A DNA stretch of 64,000 bases from Aquilaria yunnanensis (lineage: Eukaryota > Streptophyta > Magnoliopsida > Malvales > Thymelaeaceae), in contig CM077594.1 in NCBI GenBank assembly GCA_039654915.1, forward strand, positions 34,011,001-34,075,000. Direction: 5' to 3'. Position 1 is the stretch's first letter. Every line of letters begins with the position of its first letter. The notes under the pieces were generated by a model. That model worked only from the letters and a program-made list of their open reading frames with translations, did no database searches and was not told the origin of the DNA. Position numbers and translations under genes: made by a program. Positions 1 through 14,100 of the stretch are shown here, one piece after another.

Positions 1-3000
1 ATAGGTTCTAAGGAATTCTCCTGAACCTCAAACTTTAATCAAATTTTCAAACACAGTCAATTTTTCTTCAACGATAGGAGAGTTCCTGTCGTAGAGGTTA
101 TAAGGAAATCTTCTTAATCTCAAACTTTAATCAATTTTTCAAACACAGTGAATTTTTCTCCAATGATAAGAGAGATCCGGTCATAGAGGTTCTAAGAAAA
201 TCTCCTGAACCTCAAAGTTCAATCAATTTTTCAAACATAGTCAATTTTTAGTCAACGATGGGAGAGTTCCTGTCGTAGAGGTTCTAAGAAAATATCCTTA
301 ACCTCAAACTTCAATCAATTTTTCAAACACAATCATTTTTCTCCAACGATATGAGAGTTCTTGTCGTATAGGTTCTAAAGAAATCTCCTTAACCTCAAAC
401 TTCAATCAATTTTTCAAAAAAAGTCAATTTTTCTTCAACGATAGGGGAGTTTCTGTCGTAGAGGTTATAAGGAAATCACCTTGACGTCGAACTTCAATCA
501 CGTTTTCAAACACAGTCAATTTTCTCTTACGTTAGGAGAGTTCCTTACATAGAGGTTCTAAGGAAATCTCCGGAATCTCAAACTTCAATCAATTTTTCAA
601 ACGCAGTAAATTTTTTGGAACGATATGAGAGTTCCTCCCGTAGAGGTTCGAAAGAAATCTCCTTAACCTCAAATTTCAATCAATTTTTCAAACACAGTCC
701 ATTTTCTCCAACGATAGGAGAGTTCCCGTCGTACAGGTTCTAAGGAAATGTCCTTAACCTCAAACTTCAATCAATTTTTGAAACAAAGTCAAGTTTTCTT
801 CAACGATGGAAGAGTTCCTGCCGTAGAGGTTATAAGGAAATCACATTAACCTCAAACTTCAATCAATTTTTCAAACACAGTTAATTTTCTCATACGATAG
901 GAGAGTTTCTATCGTAGAGGTTCTAAGGAAATCTCCTGAATCTCAAACTTCAATCAATTTTTCAAACGCAGTCAATTTTTTGGAATGATAGGAGAGTTCC
1001 TGTCGTGGAGGTTCTAAGGAAATCTCCTTAACCTTAAACTTTAATTAATTTTTCTAACACAGTCAATTTTCTCTAACGATAGAAGAGTTGCTATCGTAGA
1101 GGTTATAAGGAAATCACCTTAACCTCAAACTCAACCAATTTTTCTTCAATGATAGGAGAGTTCTTGTCGTAGAGGTTTGAAGGAAATCGCCTTAACCTAA
1201 AAGTTGAATCAATTTTTCAAACAAAGTTAATTTTCTCGAACGATAGGAAAGTTTCTGTCGTAGAGGTTCTAAGGTAATCTCCTTAACCTCAAACTTCAAT
1301 CAATTTTTGAAACATAGTGAATTTTCTCTAACGATAGTAGAGTTCCTGTCATATAAGTTCTAAGGAAATCTCCTGAACCTCAAACTTTAATCAAATTTTC
1401 AAACACAGTCAATTTTTCTTCAACGATAGGAGAGTTCCTGTCGTAGAGGTTATAAGGAAATCTTCTTAATCTCAAACTTTAATCAATTTTTCAAACACAG
1501 TGAAATTTTCTCCAATGATAAGAGAGATCCGGTCGTAGAGGTTCTAAGAAAATCTCCTGAACCTCAAAGTTCAATCAATTTTTCAAACATAGTCAATTTT
1601 TAGTCAACGATGGGAGAGTTCCTGTCGTAGAGGTTCTAAGAAAATATCCTTAACCTCAAACTTCAATCAATTTTTCAAACATAGTCATTTTTCTCCAACG
1701 ATAAGAGAGTTCCTGTCGTATAGGTTCTAAAGAAATCTCCTTAACCTCAAACTTCAATCAATTTTTCAAAAAAAGTCAATTTTTCTTCAACGATAGGGGA
1801 GTTTCTGTCGTAGAGGTTATAAGGAAATCACCTTGACGTCGAACTTCAATCACGTTTTCAAACACAGTCAATTTTCTCTTACGATAGGAGAGTTCCTTAC
1901 ATAGAGGTTCTAAGGAAATCTCCTGAATCTCAAACTTCAATCAATTTTTCAAACGCAGTAAATTTTTTGGAACGATAGGAGAGTTCCTCCCGTAGAGGTT
2001 CGAAAGAAATCTCCTTAACCTCAAATTTCAATCAATTTTTCAAACACAGTCAATTTTCTCCAACGATAGGAGAGTTCCCGTCGTACAGGTTCTAAGGAAA
2101 TGTCCTTAACCTCAAACTTCAATCAATTTTTGAAACAAAGTCAAGTTTTCTTCAACGATAGAAGAGTTCCTACCGTAGAGGTTATAAGGAAATCACATTA
2201 ACCTCAAACTTAAATCAATTTTTCAAGCACAGTTAATTTTCTCATACGATAGGAGAGTTTCTATCGTAGAGGTTCTAAGGAAATCTCCTGAATCTCAAAC
2301 TTCAATCAATTTTTCAAACGCAGTCAATTTTTTGAAATGATAGGAGAGTTCCTGTCGTGGAGGTTCTAAGGAAATCTCCTTAACCTCAAACTTTAATTAG
2401 TTTTTCTAACACAGTCAATTTTCTCTAACGAAAGAAGAGCTATCGTAGAGGTTATAAGGAAATCACCTTAACCTCAAACTCAACCAATTTTTCTTCAATG
2501 ATAGGAGAGTTCTTGTCGTAGAGGTTTGAAGGAAATCGCCTTAACCTAAAACTTGAATCAATTTTTCAAACAAAGTTAATTTTCTCGAACGATAGGAGAG
2601 TTTCTGTCGTAGAGGTTCTAAGGAAATCTCCTTAACCTCAAACTTCAATCAATTTTTGAAACATAGTGAATTTTCTCTAACGATAGTAGAGTTCCTATCA
2701 TATAGGTTCTAAGGAAATCTCCTGAACCTCAAACTTTAATCAAATTTTCAAACACAGTCAATTTTTCTTCAACGATAGGAGAGTTCCTGTCGTAGAGGTT
2801 ATAAGGAAATCTTCTTAATCTCAAACTTTAATCAATTTTTCAAACACAGTGAATTTTTCTCCAATGATAACAGAGATCCGGTCGTAGAGGTTCTAAGAAA
2901 ATCTCCTGAACCTCAAAGTTCAATCAATTTTTCAAACATAGTCAATTTTTAGTCAACGATGGGAGAGTTCCTGTCGTAGAGGTTCTAAGAAAATATCCTT

Positions 3001-6000
3001 AACCTCAAACTTCAATCAATTTTTCAAACACAATCATTTTTCTCCAACGATAGGAGAGTTCCTGTTGTATAGGTTCTAAAGAAATCTCCTTAACCTCAAA
3101 CTTCAATCAATTTCTCAAAAAAAGTCAATTTTTCTTCAACGATAGAGGAGTTTCTGTCGTAGAGGTTATAAGGAAATCACCTTGACGTCGAACTTCAATC
3201 ACGTTTTCAAACACAGTCAATTTTCTCTTACGATAGGAGAGTTCCTTACATAGAGGTTCTAAGGAAATCTCCTGAATCTCAAACTTCAATCAATTTTTCA
3301 AACGCAGTAAATTTTTTGGAACGATAGGAGAGTTCCTCCCGTAGAGGTTCGAAAGAAATCTCCTTAACCTCAAATTTCATTCAATTTTTCAAACACAGTC
3401 AATTTTCTCCAACGATAGGAGAGTTCCCGTCGTACAGGTTCTAAGGAAATGTCCTTAACCTCAAACTTCAATCAATTTTTGAAACAAAGTCAAGTTTTCT
3501 TCAATGATGGAAGAGTTCCTGCCGTAGAGGTTATAAGGAAATCACATTAACCTCAAACTTAAATCAATTTTTCAAACACAGTTAATTTTCCCATACGATA
3601 GGAGAGTTTCTATCGTAGAGGCTCTAAGGAAATCTCCTGAATCTCAAACTTCAATCAATTTTTCAAACGCAGTCAATTTTTTGGAATGATAGGAGAGTTC
3701 CTGTCGTGGAGGTTCTAAGGAAATCTCCTTAACCTCAAACTTTAATTAGTTTTTCTAACACAGTGAATTTTCTCTAACGATAGAAGAGTTGCTATCGTAG
3801 AGGTTATAAGGAAATCACCTTAACCTCAAACTCAACCAATTTTTCTTCAATGATAGGAGAGTTCTTGTCGTAGGGGTTTGAAGGAAATCGCCTTAACCTC
3901 AAACATGAATCAATTTTTCAAACAAAGTTAATTTTCTCGAACGATAGGAGAGTTTCTGTCGTAGAGGTTCTAAGGAAATCTCCTTAACCTCAAACTTCAA
4001 TCAATTTTTGAAACATAGTGAATTTTCTCTAACGATAGTAGAGTTTCTGTCATATAGGTTCTAAGGAAATCTCCTGAACCTCAAACTTTAATCAAATTTT
4101 CAAACACAGTCAATTTTTCTTCAACGATAGGAGAGTTCCTGTCGTAGAGGTTATAAGGAAATCTTCTTAATCTCAAACTTTAATCAATTTTTCAAACACA
4201 GTGAACTTTTCTCCAATGATAAGAGAGATCCGGTCGTAGAGGTTCTAAGAAAATCTCCTGAACCTCAAAGTTCAATCAATTTTTCAAACATAGTCAATTT
4301 TTAGTCAACGATGGGAGAGTTCCTGTCGTAGAGGTTCTAAGAAAATATCCTTAACCTCAAACTTCAATCAATTTTTCAAACACAGTCATTTTTCTCCAAC
4401 GATAGGAGAGTTCCTGTCGTATAGGTTCTAAAGAAATCTCCTTAACCTCAAATTTCAATCAATTTTTCAAAAAAAGTCAATTTTTCTTCAACGATAGGGG
4501 AGTTTCTGTCGTAGAGGTTATAAGGAAATCACCTTGACGTCGAACTTCAATCACGTTTTCAAACACAGTCAATTTTCTCTTACGATAGGAGAGTTCCTTA
4601 CATAGAGGTTCTAAGGAAATCTCCTGAATCTCAAACTTCAATCAATTTTTCAAACGCAGTAAATTTTTTGGAACGCTAGGAGAGTTCCTCCCGTAGAGGT
4701 TCGAAAGAAATCTCCTTAACCTCAAATTTCAATCAATTTTTCAAACACAGTCAATTTTCTCCAACGATAGGAGAGTTCCCGTCGTACAGGTTCTAAGGAA
4801 ATGTCCTTAACCTCAAACTTCAATCAATTTTTGAAACAAAGTCAAGTTTTCTTCAACGATGGAAGAGTTCCTGCCGTAGAGGTTATAAGGAAATCACATT
4901 AACCTCAAACTTCAATCAATTTTTCAAACACAGTTAATTTTCTCATACGATAGGAGAGTTTCTATCGTAGAGGTTCTAAGGAAATCTCCTGAATCTCAAA
5001 CTTCAATCAATTTTTCAAACGCAGTCAATTTTTTGGAATGATAGGAGAGTTCCTGTCGTGGAGGTTCTAAGGAAATCTCCTTAACCTCAAACTTTAATTA
5101 GTTTTTCTAACACAGTCAATTTTCTCTAACGATAGAAGAGTTGCTATCGTAGAGGTTATAAGGAAATCAGCTTAACCTCAAACTCAACCAATTTTTCTTC
5201 AATGATAGGAGAGTTCTTGTCGTAGAGGTTTGAAGGAAATCGCCTTAACCTCAAACTTGAATCAATTTTTCAAACAAAGTTAATTTTATCGAACGATAGG
5301 AGAGTTTCTGTCGTAGAGGTTCTAAGGAAATCTCCTCAACCTCAAACTTCAATCAATTTTTGAAACATAGTGAATTTTCTCTAACGATAGTAGAGTTTCT
5401 GTCATATAGGTTCTAAGGAAATCTCCTGAACCTCAAACTTTAATCAAATTTTCAAACACAGTCAATTTTTCTTCAACGATAGGAGAGTTCCTGTCGTAGA
5501 GGTTATAAGGAAATCTTCTTAATCTCAAACTTTAATCAATTTTTCAAACACAGTGAATTTTTCTCCAATGATAACAGAGATCCGGTCGTAGAGGTTCTAA
5601 GAAAATCTCCTGAACCTCAAAGTTCAATCAATTTTTCAAACATAGTCAATTTTTAGTCAACGATGGGAGAGTTCCTGTCGTAGAGGTTCTAAGAAAATAT
5701 CCTTAACCTCAAACTTCAATCAATTTTTCAAACACAGTCATTTTTCTCGAACGATAGGAGAGTTCCTGTCGTATAGGTTCTAAAGAAATCTCCTTAACCT
5801 CAAACTTTAATCAATTTTTCAAAAAAAGTCAATTTTTCTTCAACGATAGGGGAGTTTCTGTCGTAGAGGTTATAAGGAAATCACCTTGATGTCGAACTTC
5901 AATCACGTTTTCAAACACAGTCAATTTTCTCTTACGATAGGAGAGTTCCTTACATAGAGGTTCTAAGGAAATCTCCTGAATCTCAAACTTCAATCAATTT

Positions 6001-8108
6001 TTCAAACGCAGTAAATTTTTTGGAACGATAGGAGAGTTCCTCCCGTAGAGGTTCGAAAGAAATCTCCTTAACCTCAAATTTCAATCAATTTTTCAAACAC
6101 AGTCAATTTTCTCCAACGATAGGAGAGTTCCCGTCGTACAGGTTCTAAGGAAATGTCCTTAACCTCAAACTTCAATTAATTTTTGAAACAAAGTCAAGTT
6201 TTCTTCAACGATGGAAGAGTTCCTGCCGTAGAGGTTATAAGGAAATCACATTAACCTCAAACTTCAATCAATTTTTCAAACACAGTTAATTTTCTCATAC
6301 GATAGGAGAGTTTCTATCGTAGAGGTTCTAAGGAAATCTCCTGAATCTCAAACTTCAATCAATTTTTCAAACGCAGTCAATTTTTTGGAATGATAGGAGA
6401 GTTCCTGTCGTGGAGGTTCTAAGGAAATCTCCTTAACCTCAAACTTTAATTAGTTTTTCTAACACAGTCAATTTTCTCTAACGATAGAAGAGTTGCTATC
6501 GTAGAGGTTATAAGGAAATCACCTTAACCTCAAACTCAACCAATTTTTCTTCAATGATAGGAGAGTTCTTGTCGTAGAGGTTTGAAGGAAATCGCCTTAA
6601 CCTCAAACTTGAATCAATTTTTCAAACAAAGTTAATATTCTCGAACGATAAGAGAGTTTCTGTCGTAGAGTTTCTAAGGAAATCTCCTTAACCTCAAACT
6701 TCAATCAATTTTTGAAACATAGTGAATTTTCTCTAACGATAGTAGAGTTCCTGTCATATAGGTTCTAAGGAAATCTCCTGAACCTCAAACTTTAATCAAA
6801 TTTTCGAAACAGTCAATTTTTCTTCAACGATAGGAGAGTTCCTGTTGTAGAGGTTATAAGGAAATCTTCTTAATCTCAAACTTTAATCAATATTTCAAAC
6901 ACAGTGAATTTTTCTCCAATGATAAGAGAGATCCGGTCGTAGAGGTTCTAAGAAAATCTCCTGAACCTCAAAGTTCAATCAATGTTTCAAACATAGTCAA
7001 TTTTTAGTCAACGATGGGAGAGTTCCTGTCGTAGAGGTTGTAAGAAAATATCCTTAACCTCAAACTTCAATCAATTTTTCAAACACAGTCATTTTTCTCT
7101 AACGATAGGAGAGTTCCTGTCGTATAGGTTCTAAAGAAATCTCCTTAACCTCAAACTTCAATCAATTTTTCAAAAAAAGTCAATTTTTCTTCAACGATAG
7201 GGGAGTTTCTGTCGTAGAGGTTATAAGGAAATCACCTTGACGTCGAACTTCAATCACGTTTTCAAACACAGTCAATTTTCTCTTACGATAGGAGAGTTCC
7301 TTACATAGAGGTTCTACGGAAATCTCCTGAATCTCAAACTTCAATCAATTTTTCAAACGCAGTAAATTTTTTGGAACGATAGGAGAGTTCCTCCCGTAGA
7401 GGTTCGAAAGAAATCTCCTTAACCTCAAATTTCAATCAATTTTTCAAACACAGTCAATTTTCTCCAACGATAGGAGAGTTCCCGTCGTACAGGTTCTAAG
7501 GAAATGTCCTTAACCTCAAACTTCAATTAATTTTTCAAACAAAGTCAAGTTTTCTTCAACGATGGAAGAGTTCCTGCCGTAGAGGTTATAAGGAAATCAC
7601 ATTAACCTCAAACTTCAATCAATTTTTCAAACACAGTTAATTTTCTCATACGATAGGAGAGTTTCTATCGTAGAGGTTCTAAGGAAATCTCCTGAATCTC
7701 AAACTTCAATCAATTTTTCAAACGCAGTCAATTTTTTGGAATGATAGGAGAGTTCCTGTCGTGGAGGTTCTAAGGAAATCTCCTTAACCTCAAACTTTAA
7801 TTAGTTTTTCTAACACAGTCAATTTTCTCTAACGATAGAAGAGTTGCTATCGTAGAGGTTATAAGGAAATCACCTTAACCTCAAACTCAACCAATTTTTC
7901 TTCAATGATAGGAGAGTTCTTGTCGTAGAGGTTTGAATGAAATCGCCTTAACCCCAAACTTGAATCAATTTTTCAAACAAAGTTAATATTCTCGAACGAT
8001 AGGAGAGTTTCTGTCGTAAAGGTTCTAAGGAAATCTCCTTAACCTCAAACTTCAATCAATTTTTGAAACATAGTGAATTTTCTCTAACGATAGTAGAGTT
8101 CCTGTCAT

Positions 8109-11100
8109 ATAGGTTCTAAGGAAATCTCCTGAACCTCAAACTTTAAACAAATTTTCAAACACAGTCAATTTTTCTTCAACGATGGGAGAGTTCCTGTCGT
8201 AGAGGTTATAAGGAAATCTTCTTAATCTCAAACTTTAATCAATTTTTCAAACACAGTGAATTTTTCTCCAATGATAAGAGAGATCCGGTCGTAGAGGTTC
8301 TAAGAAAATCTCCTGAACCTCAAAGTTCAATCAATTTTTCAAACATAGTCAAGTTTTAGTCAACGATGGGAGAGTCCCTGTCGTAGAGGTTCTAAGAAAA
8401 TATCCTTAACCTCAAACTTCAATCAATTTTTCAAACACAGTCATTTTTCTCCAACGATAGGAGAGTTCCTGTCGTATAGGTTCTAAAGAAATCTCCTTAA
8501 CCTCAAACTTCAATCAATTTTTCAAAAAAAGTCAATTTTTCTTCAACAATAGGGGAGTTTCTGTCGTAGAGGTTATAAGGAAATCACCTTGACGTCGAAC
8601 TTCAATCACGTTTTCAAACACAGTCAATTTTCTCTTACGATAGGAGAGTTCCTTACATAGAGGTTCTAAGGAAATCTCCTGAATCTCAAACTTCAATCAA
8701 TTTTTCAAACGCAGTAAATTTTTTGGAACGATAGGAGAGTTCCTCCCGTAGAGGTTCGAAAGAAATCTCCTTAACCTCAAATTTCAATCAATTTTTCAAA
8801 CACAGTCAATTTTCTCCAACGATAGGAGAGTTCCCGTCGTACAGGTTCTAAGGAAATGTCCTTAACCTCAAACTTCAATCAGTTTTTGAAACAAAGTCAA
8901 GTTTTCTTCAACGATGGAAGAGTTCCTGCCGTAGAGGTTATAAGGAAATCACATTAACCTCAAACTTCAATCAATTTTTCAAACACAGTTACTTTTCTCA
9001 TACGATAGAAGTGTTTCTATCGTAGAGGTTCTAAGGAAATCTCCTGAATATCAAACTTCAATCAATTTTTCAAACACAGTCAATTTTTTGGAATGATAGG
9101 AGAGTTCCTGTCGTGGAGGTTCTAAGGAAATCTCCTTAACCTCAAACTTTAATTAGTTTTTCTAACACAGTCAATTTTCTCTAACGATAGAAGAGTTGCT
9201 ATCGTAGAGGTTATAAGGAAATCCCCTTAACCTCAAACTCAACCAATTTTTCTTCAATGATAGGAGAGTTCTTGTCGTAGAGGTTTGAAGGAAATCGCCT
9301 TAACCTCAAACCTGAATCAATTTTTCAAACAAAGTTAATTTTCTCAAACGATAGGAGAGTTTCTGTCATAGAGGTTCTAAGGAAATCTCCTTAACCTCAA
9401 ACTTCAATCAATTTTTGAAACATAGTGAATTTTCTCTAACGATAGTAGAGTTCCTGTCATATAGGTTCTAAGGAAATCTCCTGAACCTCAAATTTTAATC
9501 AAATTTTCAAACACAGTCAATTTTTCTTCAACGATAGGAGAGTTCCTGTCGTAGAGGTTATAAGGAAATATTCTTAATCTCAAACTTTAATCAATATTTC
9601 AAACACAGTGAATTTTTCTCCAATGATAAGAGAGATCCGGTCGTAGAGGTTCTAAGAAAATCTCCTGAACCTCAAAGTTCAATCAATTTTTCAAACATAG
9701 TCAATTTTTAGTCAACGATGGGAGAGTTCCTGTCGTAGAGATTCTAAGAAAATATCCTTAACCTCAAACTTCAATCAATTTTTCAAACACAGTCATTTTT
9801 CTCCAACGATAGGAGAGTTCCTGTCGTATAGGTTCTAAAGAAATCTCCTTAACCTCAAACTTCAATCAATTTTTCAAAAAAAGTCAATTTTTCTTCAACG
9901 ATAGGGGAGTTTCTGTCGTAGAGGTTATAAGGAAATCACCTTGACGTCGAACTTCAATCACGTTTTCAAACACAGTCAATTTTCTCTTACGATAGGAGAG
10001 TTCCTTACATAGAGGTTCTAAGGAAATCTCCTGAATCTCAAACTTCAATCAATTTTTCAAACGCAGTAAATTTTTTCGAACGATAGGAGAGTTCCTCCCG
10101 TAGAGGTTCGAAAGAAATCTCCTTAACCTCAAATTTCAATCAATTTTTCAAACACAGTCAATTTTCTCCAACGATAGGAGAGTTCCCGTCGTATAGGTTC
10201 TAAGGAAATGTCCTTAACCTCAAACTTCAATCAATTTTTGAAACAAAGTCAAGTTTTCTTCAACGATGGAAGAGTTCCTGCCGTAGAGGTTATAAGGAAA
10301 TCACATTAACCTCAAACTTCAATCAATTTTTCAAACACAGTTAATTTTCTCATACGATAGAAGAGTTTCTATCGTAGAGGTTCTAAGGAAATCTCCTGAA
10401 TCTCAAACTTCAATCAATTTTTCAAACGCAGTCAATTTTTTGGAATGATAGGAGAGTTCCTGTCGTGGAGGTTCTAAGGAAATCTCCTTAACCTCAAACT
10501 TTAATTAGTTTTTCTAACACAGTCAATTTTCTCTAACGATAGAAGAGTTGCTATCGTAGAGGTTATAAGGAAATCCCCTTAACCTCAAACTCAACCAATT
10601 TTTCTTCAATGATAGGAGAGTTCTTGTCGTAGAGGTTTGAAGGAAATCGCCTTAACCTCAAACTTGAATCAATTTTTCAAACAAAGTTAATTTTCTCGAA
10701 CGATAGGAGAGTTTCTGTCGTAGAGGTTCTAAGGAAATCTCCTTAACCTCAAACTTCAATCAATTTTTGAAACATAGTGAATTTTCTCTAACGATAGTAG
10801 AGTTCCTGTCATATAGGTTCTAAGGAAATCTCCTGAACCTCAAACTTTAATCAAATTTTCAAATACAGTCAATTTTTCTTCAACGATAGGAGAGTTCCTG
10901 TCGTAGAGGTTATAAGGAAATCTTCTTAATCTCAAACTTTAATCAATATTTCAAACACAATGAATTTTTCTCCAATGATAAGAGAGATCCGGTCGTAGAG
11001 GTTCTAAGAAAATCTCCTGCACCTCAAAGTTCAATCAATTTTTCAAACATAGTCAATTTTTAGTCAACGATGGGAGAGTTCCTGTCGTAGAGGTTGTAAG

Positions 11101-14100
11101 AAAATATCCTTAACCTCAAACTTCAATCAATTTTTCAAACACAGTCATTTTTCTCCAACGATCGGAGAGTTCCTGTCGTATAGGTTCTAAAGAAATCTCC
11201 TTAACCTCAAACTTCAATCAATTTTTCAAAAAAAGTCAATTTTTCTTCAACGATAGGGGAGTTTCTGTCGTAGAGGTTATAAGGAAATCACCTTGACGTC
11301 GAACTTCAACCACGTTTTCAAACACAGTCAATTTTCTCTTACGATAGGAGAGTTCCTTACATAGAGGTTCTAAGGAAATCTCCTGAATCTCAAACTTCAA
11401 TCAATTTTTCAAACGCAGTAAATTTTTTCGAACGATAGGAGAGTTCCTCCCGTAGAGGTTCGAAAGAAATCTCCTTAACCTCAAATTTCAATCAATTTTT
11501 CAAACACAGTCAATTTTCTCCAACGATAGGAGAGTTCCCGTCGTACAGGTTCTAAGGAAATGTCCTTAACCTCAAACTTCAATCAATTTTTGAAACAAAG
11601 TCAAGTTTTCTTCAACGATGGAAGAGTTCCTGCCGTAGAGGTTATAAGGAAATCACATTAACCTCAAACTTCAATCAATTTTTCAAACACAGTTAATTTT
11701 CTCATACGATAGAAGAGTTTCTATCGTAGAGGTTCTAAGGAAATCTCCTGAATCTCAAACTTCAATCAATTTTTCAAACGCAGTCAATTTTTTGGAATGA
11801 TAGGAGAGTTCCTGTCGTGGAGGTTCTAAGGAAATCTCCTTAACCTCAAACTTTAATTAGTTTTTCTAACACAGTCAATTTTCTCTAACGATAGAAGAGT
11901 TGCTATCGTAGAGGTTATAAGGAAATCCCCTTAACCTCAAACTCAACCAATTTTTCTTCAATGATAGGAGAGTTCTTGTCGTAGAGGTTTGAAGGAAATC
12001 GCCTTAACCTCAAACTTGAATCAATTTTTCAAACAAAGTTAATTTTCTCGAACGATAGGAGAGTTTCTGTCGTAGAGGTTCTAAGGAAATCTCCTTAACC
12101 TCAAACTTCAATCAATTTTTGAAACATAGTGAATTTTCTCTAACGATAGTAGAGTTCCTGTCATATAGGTTCTAAGGAAATCTCCTGAACCTCAAACTTT
12201 AATCAAATTTTCAAACACAGTCAATTTTTCTTCAACGATAGGAGAGTTCCTGTCGTAGAGGTTATAAGGAAATCTTCTTAATCTCAAACTTTAATCAATA
12301 TTTCAAACACAATGAATTTTTCTCCAATGATAAGAGAGATCCGGTCGTAGAGGTTCTAAGAAAATCTCCTGAACCTCAAAGTTCAATCAATTTTTCAAAC
12401 ATAGTCAATTTTTAGTCAACGATGGGAGAGTTCCTGTCGTAGAGGTTGTAAGAAAATATCCTTAACCTCAAACTTCAATCAATTTTTCAAACACAGTCAT
12501 TTTTCTCCAACGATCGGAGAGTTCCTGTCGTATAGGTTCTAAAGAAATCTCCTTAACCTCAAACTTCAATCAATTTTTCAAAAAAAGTCAATTTTTCTTC
12601 AACGATAGGGGAGTTTCTGTCGTAGAGGTTATAAGGAAATCACCTTGACGTCGAACTTCAATCACGTTTTCAAACACAGTCAATTTTCTCTTACGATAGG
12701 AGAGTTCCTTACATAGAGGTTCTAAGGAAATCTCCTGAATCTCAAACTTCAATCAATTTTTCAAACGCAGTAAATTTTTTCGAACGATAGGAGAGTTCCT
12801 CCCGTAGAGGTTCGAAAGAAATCTCCTTAACCTCAAATTTCAATCAATTTTTCAAACACAGTCAATTTTCTCCAACGATAGGAGAGTTCCCGTCGTACAG
12901 GTTCTAAGGAAATGTCCTTAACCTCAAACTTCAATCAATTTTTGAAACAAAGTCAAGTTTTCTTCAACGATGGAAGAGTTCCTGCCGTAGAGGTTATAAG
13001 GAAATCACATTAACCTCAAACTTCAATCAATTTTTCAAACACAGTTACTTTTCTCATACGATAGAAGAGTTTCTATCGTAGAGGTTCTAAGGAAATCTCC
13101 TGAATCTCAAACTTCAATCAATTTTTCAAACACAGTCAATTTTTTGGAATGATAGGAGAGTTCCTGTCGTGGAGGTTCTAAGGAAATCTCCTTAACCTCA
13201 AACTTTAATTAGTTTTTCTAACACAGTCAATTTTCTCTAACGATAGAAGAGTTGCTATCGTAGAGGTTATAAGGAAATCCCCTTAACCTCAAACTCAACC
13301 AATTTTTCTTCAATGATAGGAGAGTTCTTGTCGTAGAGGTTTGAAGGAAATCGCCTTAACCTCAAACTTGAATCAATTTTTCAAACAAAGTTAATTTTCT
13401 CGAACGATAGGAGAGTTTCTGTCATAGAGGTTCTAAGGAAATCTCCTTAACCTCAAACTTCAATCAATTTTTGAAACATAGTGAATTTTCTCTAACGATA
13501 GTAGAGTTCCTGTCATATAGGTTCTAAGGAAATCTCCTGAACCTCAAACTTTAATCAAATTTTCAAACACAGTCAATTTTTCTTCAACGATAGGAGAGTT
13601 CCTGTCGTAGAGGTTATAAGGAAATATTCTTAATCTCAAACTTTAATCAATATTTCAAACACAGTGAATTTTTCTCCAATGATAAGAGAGATCCGGTCGT
13701 AGAAGTTCTAAGAAAATCTCCTGAACCTCAAAGTTCAATCAATTTTTCAAACATAGTCAATTTTTAGTCAACGATAGGAGAGTTCCTGTCGTAGAGATTC
13801 TAAGAAAATATCCTTAACCTCAAACTTCAATCAATTTTTCAAACACAGTCATTTTTCTCCAACGATAGGAGAGTTCCTGTCGTATAGGTTCTAAAGAAAT
13901 CTCCTTAACCTCAAACTTCAATCAATTTTTCAAAAAAAGTCAATTTTTCTTCAACGATAGGGGAGTTTCTGTCGTAGAGGTTATAAGGAAATCACCTTGA
14001 CGTCGAACTTCAATCACGTTTTCAAACACAGTCAATTTTCTCTTACGATAGGAGAGTTCCTTACATAGAGGTTCTAAGGAAATCTCCTGAATCTCAAACT